64,000 bases of DNA from Bryobacterales bacterium (GCA_020846745.1 JADLDI010000015.1:62001-126000), one strand, 5' to 3'. Positions 26,580 through 34,957 are shown, counted from the first letter of the stretch. Numbers and translations: made by a program. Notes: a model not told the origin generated them from the letters alone.

Positions 26580-26922
26580 CTGAGGTCAAGAGCCGACTCG
26601 ATGAACCGATGAACAACATGCACAGATGAGCTTTGCGGCACAACCCCGCAACAATCGCCGCACCTGTCGCTCGGTCCGCGCCACTCTGCTTCGCCTGCTT
26701 CTCCGTAATCAGTTTCCTCTTGGCGTTCTTCAAAGACCATCAGGTCATCCCCTGCATCACGCAGGTCTTCCAGCCAGTGCCGCGCCAAATCAATTTGGAC
26801 GCTTCGAGAACGGAGACGGTCGAGATCAAGCATCTTGCGGCCTGCTCGATGCGGGAGACGAACTCAGTCCTCTCGGGCTCGTCTTGGAGGATCGCCAAAA
26901 CCGCCGATGTGTCAAGGGTCAT
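26580..26922 (-). pseudogene. vapC: Decayed VapC (PIN-domain) toxin
   Basis: The first 45 codons from the ATG at 26922 are a normal VapC N-terminus: MTLDTSAVLAILQDEPER, with the first catalytic Asp, and STVSVLEASKL. The frame then closes at 26740. Later VapC-like pieces lie in other frames: LRDAGDDLMVFEERQ and a vestige GDCCG in one, and KAHLCMLFIG, which resembles the usual PLLFIGxDF, in another. At least two indels are therefore needed to rebuild it. The ATG overlaps the antitoxin stop in an ATGA quartet, as in functional pairs. No active toxin can be made. Confidence 0.75.
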
Positions 26923-27176
26923 CGGCTTGGTACACCATCCTCGTCGTAGCCCAGGATGTCTTCGGCGCTAAGCGAGGAAATCACCGGGCGTTTGGCGCAG
27001 CGCAATGCGATGGCATTCAGTTCGTTGGCGAGAGAGCGGCCCGAGCGGGCACGGCGCAAACGGTCGTAGCGTTCGGCCAAGGCAATGCGAAGAGCTTCCG
27101 TGAGGGACTCGCCGGTGAGCTGAGCAAGGTTGCGGGCGAGGCGTTCCGTTTCGCCGTTCTTGATGCTGATGGGCAA
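26919..27176 (-). CDS. vapB: VapB-type antitoxin
   Basis: 85 residues from a TTG start with AGGTAG upstream. The N-terminus MPISIKNGETERLARNLA and the GESLTEALRIALAERYDRL helix match the VapB family of small ribbon-helix-helix-type antitoxins (PSK operon group), and the acidic C-terminal tail (AEDILGYDEDG) is the usual toxin-wrapping part. The gene is intact while its partner vapC is broken, so this is an orphan antitoxin. It may still bind its promoter or cross-protect against related VapC toxins elsewhere in the genome; that is inference. Confidence 0.85.
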   Translation of the reverse strand: MPISIKNGETERLARNLAQLTGESLTEALRIALAERYDRLRRARSGRSLANELNAIALRCAKRPVISSLSAEDILGYDEDGVPSR

Positions 27177-27240
27177 AGTTGTCTACCTGTCACGAATCTT
27201 AGCAGGAAAGGTCGAACACTGCCGCTCCCTGGCCAAACGG

Positions 27241-27249
27241 TGCTATAAT
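27241..27249 (+). promoter_or_regulatory. Extended -10 promoter (TGC-TATAAT)
   Basis: TGCTATAAT at 27241-27249 is a perfect extended -10 element; no convincing -35 is present at 16-18 bp. Transcription would start around 27256 and run into the terminator at 27305-27340. Confidence 0.55.
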
Positions 27250-27255
27250 TCTCCC

Positions 27256-27340
27256 TTGGTGGTGGACGTGTCCCAACCGTCCACCCCACAAAATTCGACC
27301 CCTGAAAAAGGACCGCCGCCGCGCGGTCCTTTTTCTTTTT
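27256..27340 (+). ncRNA. Candidate small RNA or leader terminator (about 85 nt)
   Basis: Bounded by the extended -10 at 27241-27249 and by an intrinsic terminator. The first 30 nt fold into a perfect 8-bp stem, GGTGGACG (27261-27268) with CGTCCACC (27278-27285), around a 9-nt loop. A second, 11-bp stem AAAAAGGACCG/CGGTCCTTTTT ends in the T-run. No open reading frame is evident. Either it is an independent small RNA, or it is the terminated leader of the SEC-C gene whose ATG is at 27477 (attenuation). I recognise no known RNA family. Confidence 0.45.
27305..27340 (+). terminator. Strong intrinsic terminator
   Basis: AAAAAGGACCG (27305-27315) pairs with CGGTCCTTTTT (27324-27334) over 11 bp around an 8-nt GC-rich loop, followed by CTTTTTC. 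The A-run on the other side makes it potentially bidirectional. Confidence 0.85.
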
Positions 27341-27476
27341 CACCTGGCTCGTCCGCAGCTCAGCAAATCGCAAACACGCGCAACCCGTCCCGGTCCGTCA
27401 GACCGCGGTTCACTTTTTGTGCCCAAAAAGCGTGGCCGTATCCACGCACGTCTCCCGAAAGGAGCACTATTCCCAA

Positions 27477-28199
27477 ATGCCGAATCAAACCGGACCCCGT
27501 ACCGAAGAAGGCAAACAAGCCTCCTCCCAGAACAATCGCCGGCATGGCTTGTCCACTGCCAACATCATCGTCCTCCCCGCCGAACGCCCCTACTTCGAGC
27601 AAATTGAGTCGGAATTGCGAAACGAAATCGAGCCCGACGGTCCCCTCGAAACCATCGCCTTCCGCCGCCTCCTCACCGCCAACTGGCAAATGGAAAAATG
27701 TCAGCAACGCGAAGCCGACCTCATCGCTCAGGAACCTAACCAGCAAAACGAAGCCAATTTGGAAAAGGTGCGCCGCTACTATCAGCGCTGGGAGGGGTCC
27801 TACAATTCGGCGTTCCGCCAAATCCGCCTCCTCCAAACCGACCGCGCCTGCCAGGCCTACATGAACGGAGACGCCCCAGAAAGGTTCGCCCCGCTCGCCG
27901 ATCTCCCAAAGATTGAACACTATGCGAGACGAATTGCCAGCCACGCCAACTTCGACGTCAAGGTCCGCGCCATCATCCAGAACCAACTGGCAGCCCTCAA
28001 AGCGGACCCTGCCCGCCCGAACCCCGGCTCTAAAGGAGGAGCTGCCGGTGCAACCTCCACGAAATCAACAATTCGCGAAACGAACTCCCCCCGAGAGCCC
28101 CAGGTCGGTCGCAACTCCCCCTGCCCCTGCGGTTCCGGCAACAAATACAAGCGCTGCTGCGGCGTCAACGCGCCCCCCATCATCAATCAGGCCGCCTAG
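27477..28199 (+). CDS. Uncharacterised protein with GPRTEEGK...NNRRHGLS N-terminus and C-terminal SEC-C zinc motif
   Basis: 240 residues from the ATG at 27477, with AAAGGAG about 12 bp upstream. The first 25 residues carry GPRTEEGK and NNRRHGLS, the hallmark of a family that occurs in many copies in Acidobacteriota and Planctomycetes genomes and has no known function. The middle is helical and charged (AFRRLLTANWQMEKCQQREA and a likely coiled coil near 70-120). The C-terminus, GRNSPCPCGSGNKYKRCCG, is the SEC-C zinc-binding motif known from SecA and YchJ-like proteins. Base use is unlike the neighbours: the coding strand is very rich in C and poor in G. It lies behind a strong leader terminator. 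A mobile or repeated origin is possible. Confidence 0.75.
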   Translation: MPNQTGPRTEEGKQASSQNNRRHGLSTANIIVLPAERPYFEQIESELRNEIEPDGPLETIAFRRLLTANWQMEKCQQREADLIAQEPNQQNEANLEKVRRYYQRWEGSYNSAFRQIRLLQTDRACQAYMNGDAPERFAPLADLPKIEHYARRIASHANFDVKVRAIIQNQLAALKADPARPNPGSKGGAAGATSTKSTIRETNSPREPQVGRNSPCPCGSGNKYKRCCGVNAPPIINQAA

Positions 28200-28281
28200 G
28201 CCCGCCCGGCTCAAGGCTCCTAAGTTCTTTGACATCAGAATATTGCGAGACGAAACCACTCCCGTCGGATAGAATCGCAGG

Positions 28282-30126
28282 GTGCGATTGCTATCGATGT
28301 TCCTCTTCACGGCCTGGGCGTTGGCGTGGGCCGGCGCGGATCAGGTCAGGGCGCATTACACAAAGTACGAGTACCGCGTCGCGATGCGAGACGGAAAGCG
28401 GCTGTTCACTTCCGTGTATGTGCCGAAAGACGATTCCAGGCGATTCCCAATCATGCTCTCGCGGACCCCGTACAGCGTTCGCCCGTATGGGGCGGACCAG
28501 TATCGCGAGTCCGTCGGTCCGTCCACCCACTTCCAGCAGGCCGGCTACATCTTTGTCTATCAGGATGTCCGCGGCCGGTACCGCTCGGAAGGTGAGTTTG
28601 AACAGGTGCGGCCGCGCAACCTGAACGGCGGCGTGGACGAGACCACCGATACCTACGACACCGTCGATTGGCTGGTCAAAAACCTGCCCAACAACAACGG
28701 ACGTGTCGGTGTCTGGGGCATCTCCTATCCGGGCTTCTACTCGTCCACCGCCATGATCGACGCGCACCCAGCCGTCAAAGCCGTGTCGCCCCAGGCTCCG
28801 GTGACCGACTGGTTTATCGGCGACGACTTCCATCACAACGGGGCGCTCTACCTCGCGCACGCGTTCCGGTGGTTCTACATGAACAGCCGTGTCGGCGCCG
28901 ATGCGAAACCGAATGAGCCGCGGTCGAACTATGTCTATCCGACGCCCGACGGCTATGAGATGTTCCTGTCGGCCGGGACGTTGACCGAAATCGACGAGCG
29001 GCTGCTGAAGCACACCGTGCCCTATTGGAAGGACTTGATGACCCACGGAACTTATGACGACTTCTGGAAGGCTCGCGATGTGCGCCGGTACATCAAAAAC
29101 ATAAAACCGGCGGTGATGACCGTCGGCGGCTGGTTCGATGCGGAGGACCTATTCGGGACCCTAGAGACGTACCGCGCTGTCGAGAAGTCTTCACCGGCAG
29201 CTTCAAACATCATCGTCATGGGACCCTGGAATCACGGTGGATGGTCCAGCATGGAGGGTTCGTCACTCGGCGATGTGTCGTTTGGCGCAAAGACGTCGGT
29301 GTTCTACCGGGAGAAGATCGAGCTCCCCTTTTTCGAGCACTATCTAAAGGATGGGCCTGACCCCAAGCTGCCCGAAGCGTACATGTTTGAAACCGGTACG
29401 AACGTATGGCGGCGGTTCAATGAATGGCCTCCGGCCGGTTCGCGAACCGAGCGGTTGTATCTTGACGCGGGCGGGAAGCTGGGATGGAAAGCCCCCACGG
29501 CCGGTGGTGGGTTCGACGAGTATGTGAGCGACCCGGCAAAGCCCGTACCGTTTATTAACGGCATTTCGAACACGATGACCGTTGAGCACATGCTGGACGA
29601 TCAGCGGTTCGCCTCCACGCGGCCCGATGTCCTGGTCTACCAGACGGAGCCGCTGGAATCGGACGTGACGCTCGCCGGACCGCTCGATGCTTCCTTATAT
29701 GTATCGACCACGGGAACCGACGCCGATTGGGTAGTGAAACTAATTGACGTCTATCCGCCGGACTATCCGGACCCGCAGCCCAACCCGCGCAGGCTACGGA
29801 TGGGCGGGTTCCAGCAGTTAGTAAGAGGTGAGTTATTCCGCGGCAAGTTCCGCGACAGCTTTGAAAAGCCTGAGCCGTTCACGCCGGGCAAGGTGACCAA
29901 GGTAGGCTATACGCTGCCGGACGTGTTCCATACGTTCCGCGCCGGCCACCGGATCATGGTACAGGTACAGAGTTCATGGTTTCCGCTGGTGGATAGGAAT
30001 CCGCAGAAGTTCCTGGATATCTATAGCGCCAGAAAGGAGGACTTCGTGAAAGCCACCCATCGCATCTATCATGCGCCGGGCAATCTGTCGGCGCTGCAGG
30101 TGCGCGTGTGGGCGCCCGTGAAGTAG
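28282..30126 (+). CDS. Secreted CocE/NonD-family serine hydrolase
   Basis: 614 residues with signal peptide 1-19. The alpha/beta hydrolase begins with YEYRVAMRDGKRLFTSVYVP; the nucleophile elbow is GISYPGFY (146-153, Ser148), the acid is in GGWFDAEDLFG and the His in GPWNHGGW, all as in CocE and X-Pro dipeptidyl peptidases. The C-terminal jelly-roll domain starts at VLVYQTEPLESDVTLAG. Likely an extracytoplasmic esterase or amidase. The start is GTG at 28282; TAGAAT ends 6 bp upstream and no ribosome binding site is visible, another leaderless candidate. It is a paralogue of the gene at 18756-20669 but has a canonical nucleophile motif. Confidence 0.9.
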   Translation: MRLLSMFLFTAWALAWAGADQVRAHYTKYEYRVAMRDGKRLFTSVYVPKDDSRRFPIMLSRTPYSVRPYGADQYRESVGPSTHFQQAGYIFVYQDVRGRYRSEGEFEQVRPRNLNGGVDETTDTYDTVDWLVKNLPNNNGRVGVWGISYPGFYSSTAMIDAHPAVKAVSPQAPVTDWFIGDDFHHNGALYLAHAFRWFYMNSRVGADAKPNEPRSNYVYPTPDGYEMFLSAGTLTEIDERLLKHTVPYWKDLMTHGTYDDFWKARDVRRYIKNIKPAVMTVGGWFDAEDLFGTLETYRAVEKSSPAASNIIVMGPWNHGGWSSMEGSSLGDVSFGAKTSVFYREKIELPFFEHYLKDGPDPKLPEAYMFETGTNVWRRFNEWPPAGSRTERLYLDAGGKLGWKAPTAGGGFDEYVSDPAKPVPFINGISNTMTVEHMLDDQRFASTRPDVLVYQTEPLESDVTLAGPLDASLYVSTTGTDADWVVKLIDVYPPDYPDPQPNPRRLRMGGFQQLVRGELFRGKFRDSFEKPEPFTPGKVTKVGYTLPDVFHTFRAGHRIMVQVQSSWFPLVDRNPQKFLDIYSARKEDFVKATHRIYHAPGNLSALQVRVWAPVK

Positions 30127-30156
30127 TCGGCACGTAAACGTCATAGATATTCTGAG

Positions 30157-30172
30157 GTATCAAATGAGATAC
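30157..30172 (+). promoter_or_regulatory. Inverted repeat upstream of dinJ-yafQ (possible operator)
   Basis: GTATC and GATAC arms separated by 6 bp lie 18 bp before the antitoxin start, where a ribbon-helix-helix antitoxin would be expected to repress its own promoter. Confidence 0.4.
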
Positions 30173-30189
30173 ACTGGAGAAAAAGCGAT

Positions 30190-30456
30190 ATGCAAGGCCA
30201 ACGTGGAAAGACTCAGATGATTCATGCGCGGATCGATCCCAAGCTTAAGCGTTCGGCTGAACGCGTCTTTTCACAGATTGGTATTTCGACAACCGAAGCG
30301 ATTCGCCTCTTCCTCACACAGGTCGATCTGCACAAGGGATTGCCGTTCCCCGTCGCCATTCCCAACGCCGAGACGGTCGCGGCGATGAAGGAGGCCAACG
30401 ATCCTGCCACACTCAAGCGATATGCCTCGTTTCGGGAAGTCCGTGAGAAGACATAA
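30190..30456 (+). CDS. dinJ: RelB/DinJ-family antitoxin
   Basis: 88 residues. The N-terminal ribbon-helix-helix reads TQMIHARIDPKLKRSAERVF, followed by GISTTEAIRLFLTQVDLHKGLPF, the characteristic DinJ pattern. The C-terminal helix should wrap the YafQ toxin. The ATG has GGAG about 9 bp upstream. The stop overlaps the toxin start by one base (TAATG), so the two proteins are made in a coupled way. Expected to repress its own operon, alone or with the toxin; an inverted repeat at 30157-30172 is a candidate operator. Confidence 0.9.
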   Translation: MQGQRGKTQMIHARIDPKLKRSAERVFSQIGISTTEAIRLFLTQVDLHKGLPFPVAIPNAETVAAMKEANDPATLKRYASFREVREKT

Positions 30457-30728
30457 TGGCCCTTGCGCTTTTCACCACCACCGCATTCGAGAGAGACTTG
30501 CGGCGGGTCGACAAACAAGGTAAGGATTTGGACAAGTTGGAGGCAGTCGTTAATCTTCTCCAAGCGCAAAAGGCATTGCCGGAGCGCTGCCGGCCGCATC
30601 CTTTGCGCGGCGACTGGTCGGGACACTGGGACTGCCACATCGAGCCCGACTGGCTCTTGCTGTACCGGATCACCCCAACCCAACTGATCCTGGTGCGCAC
30701 TGGTACTCACGCGGAGTTGTTCCGGTAA
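30456..30728 (+). CDS. yafQ: YafQ-family mRNA interferase toxin
   Basis: 90 residues, RelE superfamily. It keeps every catalytic residue known for E. coli YafQ at a constant offset of two: His48, His61, Asp65, Trp66 and His85, in RPHPLRGDWSGHWDCHIEPDW and VRTGTHAELF. The toxin cleaves mRNA on translating ribosomes when its antitoxin is degraded. It forms a two-gene operon with the overlapping dinJ. Unlike the vapBC pair 3 kb away, this module appears intact. Confidence 0.92.
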   Translation: MALALFTTTAFERDLRRVDKQGKDLDKLEAVVNLLQAQKALPERCRPHPLRGDWSGHWDCHIEPDWLLLYRITPTQLILVRTGTHAELFR

Positions 30729-30824
30729 ACAGCCTCGGCCCAGAGCCGAACTACAGCACGGCACTGTTGCCGCCTTGGTAGACCAATGTCTGCGGTGCCG
30801 TCCGGACGCCGAAGAAGTAGGATA

Positions 30825-31907
30825 ATGAGCCACATGCTACGGCGAACGATGCTGGTTGGAGCCGCGATGAGTGCGCTAGCGAAAGGTACTAATCCGCAGA
30901 CGGTCGAAGAGGCCGACAAGCTGATCGGGAAGTCCGTCCAGTCGGGCGAAACCGGCGCGGCCGTGCTGGACGTCCGTCACCCGGACTTCACCATCCAGCG
31001 CAGCTACGGCAAGGCGAAGACAGCCGGCGCCGTGTTCCTGCTGGCGTCTGTAACGAAGCCGATGACCGCCACCGGGTTGATGATCCTCGTCGATCGCGGT
31101 CAGGTCTCCCTCACCGACGCCGTGAAGAAGTATTTGCCGGAGTTCGCCGGTGGGGACAAGGACCTGATTACGGTGAAGCATATCCTGACGCATACCTCGG
31201 GGCTGCCCGACCAGTTACCCGAGAACGTTGAGTTACGGAAGCGCCACGCGGGGCTCAAGGATTTCTATGCCGGAGTGTGTAAGACTAAGTTGCTGTTTAA
31301 GGCCGGCACAAAGGTGAGTTACCAGAGCATGGGTCTGCTGGTGGCGCAGGAGATCGCGGAACGGGTGACCAAGAAACGGTTCCGGGACTTCTTGAAAGAC
31401 GAGTTGTTCACGCCGCTCGGCATGAAGAACACATCGCTCGGCCTGGGCGGGCGCAACATCGCCGATACGATGACGGCGCAGGTGGTCAGCGCGCCCGCGC
31501 TGTATGGGACGGCGGAGAACGATTGGAACTGGAACAGCCAATACTGGCGGGACTTAGGAGCGCCTTGGGGAGGCGGACATTCGACGACGGATGACATCCA
31601 CAAGCTGCTGCATGCGTTCCTGCATCCCGCGGGCAACATCATGAAGAAGGCCACGGCGAAACAGATGGTGACCGTTCAAACTGGTTTAATGGAGCCGTCG
31701 TGGGGATTGGGATGGTCGCTGGGCAAAGGCAATTTCGGCAAGAAGTGCTCCCCGCGGACCTTTGGGCATTACGGCGTAACAGGTACGATCGCATGGGCGG
31801 ATCCTGGGACGGGATTGCGCTGCGTGCTGCTCACCACGAAGCCTGTGGATGACTGGCACGGCCCATTGATCGGTCCGGTATCGGATATCGTGTCGGAGGC
31901 CGTGTGA
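30825..31907 (+). CDS. Serine hydrolase of the beta-lactamase/class C (esterase-like) family
   Basis: 360 residues from the ATG at 30825 (30834 is equally possible). A short export-type N-terminus (LRRTMLVGAAMSALAKG) precedes the domain. The catalytic SxxK is SVTK (75-78) in FLLASVTKPMTATG; the second motif is SYQSMG, where the usual Y-x-N has Ser in place of Asn; the third is GHYGVTG. ILTHTSGLPD is the family hallmark. Probably an esterase or peptidase and not a true beta-lactamase. First of three tightly packed genes: its TGA overlaps the ATG of the peptidase (TGATG). Confidence 0.88.
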   Translation: MSHMLRRTMLVGAAMSALAKGTNPQTVEEADKLIGKSVQSGETGAAVLDVRHPDFTIQRSYGKAKTAGAVFLLASVTKPMTATGLMILVDRGQVSLTDAVKKYLPEFAGGDKDLITVKHILTHTSGLPDQLPENVELRKRHAGLKDFYAGVCKTKLLFKAGTKVSYQSMGLLVAQEIAERVTKKRFRDFLKDELFTPLGMKNTSLGLGGRNIADTMTAQVVSAPALYGTAENDWNWNSQYWRDLGAPWGGGHSTTDDIHKLLHAFLHPAGNIMKKATAKQMVTVQTGLMEPSWGLGWSLGKGNFGKKCSPRTFGHYGVTGTIAWADPGTGLRCVLLTTKPVDDWHGPLIGPVSDIVSEAV

Positions 31908-33049
31908 TGCGGACCGCGTGGTTGTTCCTGTTAGCAGGTGTGCTGATCGCCCAGCCGCGGCCAAGGGCGCGTGACTTCGGGGTCCAATTTGAAGGCACGC
32001 CCGGCGCGCTCAACGCGATTACCGACATTGCGGGCATCGCGGTGGGACATACAACGCTGATCAAAGGCGATGGCCCCCTAAAGGTCGGTCACGGTCCAGT
32101 TAGGACCGGAGTTACTGTCGTCCTTCCGCGTGCGAACGATTTAGGGGACCCGGTTTTTGCCGCCTGGTTCTCATTGAACGGCAACGGCGAGATGACCGGC
32201 ACAACGTGGGTGGAAGAGTCCGGCCTGATGGAAGGCGCGATGGCGATCACCAACACCCATAGCGTGGGCGTGGTCCGCGATGCGCTCATCGAGTGGCAGG
32301 TGAAGAAAAGCGCCATGCAGCAGAACTTCGCCCTGCCGGTGGTGGCCGAGACGTTCGACGGATGGCTGAACGACGTGAACGGCTTCCATGTCAAGCCCGA
32401 GCACGTGTATGAAGCGCTCGAGAAAGCCGCAGGCGGTCCGGTGAAGGAAGGCAACGTCGGCGGCGGTACGGGGATGAGCTTGTACGGATTCAAGGGTGGC
32501 ATCGGAACGGCATCCCGCAAGCTCACCGCGGCGGGCTCGAGTTACACCGTAGGCGCGCTCGTGCAGGCGAACTTCGGGCGGCGCGAACAGTTGATGATCG
32601 CCGGTGTACCGGTGGGCCGCGAGATTGGGTGCGACAAGGTGCCCTGCCGGCAACGGCCGGCGCCCCAACCGGAGGCTCGCGACGGTTCGATCATAATCGT
32701 GGTCGCGACCGATATTCCGCTCGGTCCGCACCAGTTAAAGCGATTGGCGCGCAGGGCATCGATGGGCATCGCACGCACCGGCGGCACGTCGGGCAACGGG
32801 TCCGGCGACATCTTCATCGCGTTCTCGACGGCGAACCCAGGCGCGGGCCGTTCGAAGAAGCCCGTGGCCGTGACCATGATGCCCAACGATGCGATGGACC
32901 CTGTGTTCGACGCGACCGTCCAGGCAGTAGAAGAGGCGATCGTCAACGCGCTCGTCGCGGCAGAGACGATGGTCGGCCGCGATGGCAACCGGATGATCGG
33001 GATTCCGCACGACATGCTGCGGGTAGTGATTCAGAAATATAGGCGGTAA
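31907..33049 (+). CDS. P1-family (DmpA/BapA-type) aminopeptidase
   Basis: 380 residues with a signal peptide (MRTAWLFLLAGVLIAQ). N-terminal nucleophile hydrolase that cuts itself into alpha and beta chains. The expected cleavage is at Gly260-Ser261 in RDGSIIIVVATDIPL, comparable to Gly249-Ser250 of DmpA; other family signatures are GVTVVLPR, AITNTHSVGVVRDAL and GGTSGNGSGDIFIAFSTAN. Known members release N-terminal D- or beta-amino acids from small peptides. The ATG at 31907 overlaps the stop of the serine hydrolase and is preferred to the GTG at 31904. Middle gene of a three-gene operon of exported hydrolases, perhaps for peptide or lactam scavenging. Confidence 0.92.
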   Translation: MRTAWLFLLAGVLIAQPRPRARDFGVQFEGTPGALNAITDIAGIAVGHTTLIKGDGPLKVGHGPVRTGVTVVLPRANDLGDPVFAAWFSLNGNGEMTGTTWVEESGLMEGAMAITNTHSVGVVRDALIEWQVKKSAMQQNFALPVVAETFDGWLNDVNGFHVKPEHVYEALEKAAGGPVKEGNVGGGTGMSLYGFKGGIGTASRKLTAAGSSYTVGALVQANFGRREQLMIAGVPVGREIGCDKVPCRQRPAPQPEARDGSIIIVVATDIPLGPHQLKRLARRASMGIARTGGTSGNGSGDIFIAFSTANPGAGRSKKPVAVTMMPNDAMDPVFDATVQAVEEAIVNALVAAETMVGRDGNRMIGIPHDMLRVVIQKYRR

Positions 33050-34651
33050 GTGGGCGTGGTGACGAGACGCGAGTTATTCGGGATTAGTGCGGCCGCCGTT
33101 GCCGCGAATGCGCAAACACAGACGCAGACGCAGCAGGTGATCGAGCCGACGCCTCCGGCCCGGCTGCTGGTGCGCATTGAAGACGAACGGGGCCGGCCAA
33201 CGGCGGCGCGCATATACATAAGGACGCCGGGTAGGGTGTTCCACGTGCCGACGCGGACGCTCGGCCGCGAGATCGCCCGGTCGCGCGAGACGTTCTTCCA
33301 CGCCAAGGGCTTCTTCCCTATCGAAGTGCCCGCGGGCGAGTGTACCGTCGAAGCGGTGAAGGGGTTCGAGTATGTGCCTGTCGTGCAACAGGTGCGCACG
33401 GCGCCAAGCCAGATCCTGGAACTGAAGCTGGTGCTGAAACGTTGGATCGACATGCCATCCAAGGGCTGGCACTCGGGCGACGTCCATATGCATCCGAACC
33501 ACGTCCACTACGGCACGTACATGACCATGGCCGATTGCCAGTTGTACGCCCAAGCCGAAGATATCAGGGTGGCGAGCCTGCTCATCTCGAGCGCGCAATC
33601 GGGCCATGTGTTCGACACCGAGTATTTCCGCGGCGGCCGGCCGGATCCTCTGTCCACACCGGAAGCGTTGCTGGTGGTGCAGGAAGAGTATCGGAACACT
33701 TCGGCCATGTACGGTCACATGCCGCTGCTCGGGATTTCGAAGCTGGTCGACCCGTTCTTTACCGGCGAGCCGGCGACCGAGCATTGGGAGGATTATCCGC
33801 CGAACTATTGGGCCGCGAAGGCGGCGAAGGATCAGGGCGGAGTTGTCTGTTACACGCACCCGGCCCAGGCGCCGGGCGTCACCGTGGGTCCGCACTTGGC
33901 GCGGGAGTTCCCGGTCGACTTGGCGCTCGGCGTCGTCGATGCGATGGACCTGCTGGGCAACGGCAACGAAGAAGGCGCCTGCTGGATGTACTACAAAGTG
34001 CTGAACTGCGGTTTGCGATGCGCGGCGTCGTCGGGTTCGGACTCGCGGATGGACGTGATGCGCCATGCAGTGTCCGGCGGCGGCAAGGTGTATGTGCAGG
34101 TGTCGGGCGAACTGACTTATCCGAAATGGCTGGCCGCGTATAAGGCCGGTCGGACGTTCGTCAGCAACGGTCCGATATTGTCTCTGGATATGGAAGGTAG
34201 CGGACCTGGGGATACGTTCCGCGTGGAAGGTTCACGCGAGATTATGTGCAAGGCGCGGGCGGAATCGTACGTGCCGATGGGCCGGCTGGAACTGATCGTC
34301 AACGGTCAGGTCGCGGGGGCTGCGGAAGCAACAGGCGACAAACGACAACTGGAATTGTCTCAATCCATCCAATTGGACAAGAGCAGTTGGATAGCGGCGC
34401 GGGTAACTGGTGGGTCGCACCGGCTAGTGGTGAACGATCCGGCCGTGTTCGCCCATACGAGTCCGGTGTATTGCCTGGTCGGCAACGGGAAGATCCGTTC
34501 CGCCGAGGATGCGAAAGCGGTGGTCGAGTGGATCGACCGTTTAATGGACGATGTACGCAAGTCCCCGCGTTTTGCAACAGCGGACCGGCGGGAGGAGGTC
34601 CTAAGTTTGTTTCGAAAAGGGCGGGCCTACTATGCCGAGCAGGTCGAGTGA
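33050..34651 (+). CDS. CehA/McbA-family (PHP-like) exported metallohydrolase
   Basis: 533 residues. The N-terminus contains TRRELFGISAAAVAANA, a twin-arginine-like signal. A carboxypeptidase-regulatory-like sandwich (about 37-130) precedes the metal-dependent domain, which opens with GWHSGDVHMHPNH (139-151), the metal-binding motif of CehA-like PHP phosphoesterases; further ligands are probably in CYTHPAQ and SGSDSR. CehA itself hydrolyses carbaryl; natural substrates of most members are unknown. The GTG start immediately follows the peptidase stop (GTG at 33059 is an alternative), so it is the last gene of the operon starting at 30825. Confidence 0.85.
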   Translation: MGVVTRRELFGISAAAVAANAQTQTQTQQVIEPTPPARLLVRIEDERGRPTAARIYIRTPGRVFHVPTRTLGREIARSRETFFHAKGFFPIEVPAGECTVEAVKGFEYVPVVQQVRTAPSQILELKLVLKRWIDMPSKGWHSGDVHMHPNHVHYGTYMTMADCQLYAQAEDIRVASLLISSAQSGHVFDTEYFRGGRPDPLSTPEALLVVQEEYRNTSAMYGHMPLLGISKLVDPFFTGEPATEHWEDYPPNYWAAKAAKDQGGVVCYTHPAQAPGVTVGPHLAREFPVDLALGVVDAMDLLGNGNEEGACWMYYKVLNCGLRCAASSGSDSRMDVMRHAVSGGGKVYVQVSGELTYPKWLAAYKAGRTFVSNGPILSLDMEGSGPGDTFRVEGSREIMCKARAESYVPMGRLELIVNGQVAGAAEATGDKRQLELSQSIQLDKSSWIAARVTGGSHRLVVNDPAVFAHTSPVYCLVGNGKIRSAEDAKAVVEWIDRLMDDVRKSPRFATADRREEVLSLFRKGRAYYAEQVE

Positions 34652-34693
34652 TACACTGTCCGGACAACATACCACCGAGGAGGGTATTACACG

Positions 34694-34957
34694 ATGACGT
34701 TTATGATGAGTTACAGATTGCGAAACGAACTGCGCGACGAAGCCCGTGCCCGTTTCCAGCAAAACGGCGGACTGCCGCCGGCCGGCATCACGCTGATCGG
34801 CCGGTGGCACGCGCTGACAGGTCACGGTTGGACAGTTGCGGAAAGCGACGACCCGATGGCCCTCGCGAAGTGGGCCGACGAATGGAACGACGTCCTGGAA
34901 ATGCAGTTGACGCCAGTTATTGGAGACCAGGATTTGGCGACGGTGTTCGGGGGATAA
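34694..34957 (+). CDS. DUF3303 domain-containing protein
   Basis: 87 residues, cytoplasmic. The pattern GGLPPAGITLIGRWHALTGHGW, then ESDDPMALAKWADEWNDVLEMQLTPV, is that of DUF3303, a small alpha/beta-barrel-like protein family of unknown function. A very good ribosome binding site, GAGGAGGG, lies 10 bp before the ATG, and TACACT (34652-34657) may be its own -10. Monocistronic, convergent with the membrane protein gene ending at 34964. Confidence 0.8.
   Translation: MTFMMSYRLRNELRDEARARFQQNGGLPPAGITLIGRWHALTGHGWTVAESDDPMALAKWADEWNDVLEMQLTPVIGDQDLATVFGG

Noticed and set aside
26503-26733. N-terminal extension of the secreted propeller gene up to 26733
   Set aside because: The extension reads through vapC remnants; a signal peptide begins right after the GTG at 26502.
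33074-34066. 330-codon open frame on the minus strand inside the CehA-type gene
   Set aside because: Arg/His-rich translation typical of the antisense frame of a GC-rich gene; the plus-strand gene has a clear family, motif and operon context.
33340-34143. 267-codon plus-strand open frame overlapping the CehA-type gene
   Set aside because: Low-complexity Arg/Pro/Gly-rich product in the alternative frame of a recognised gene.
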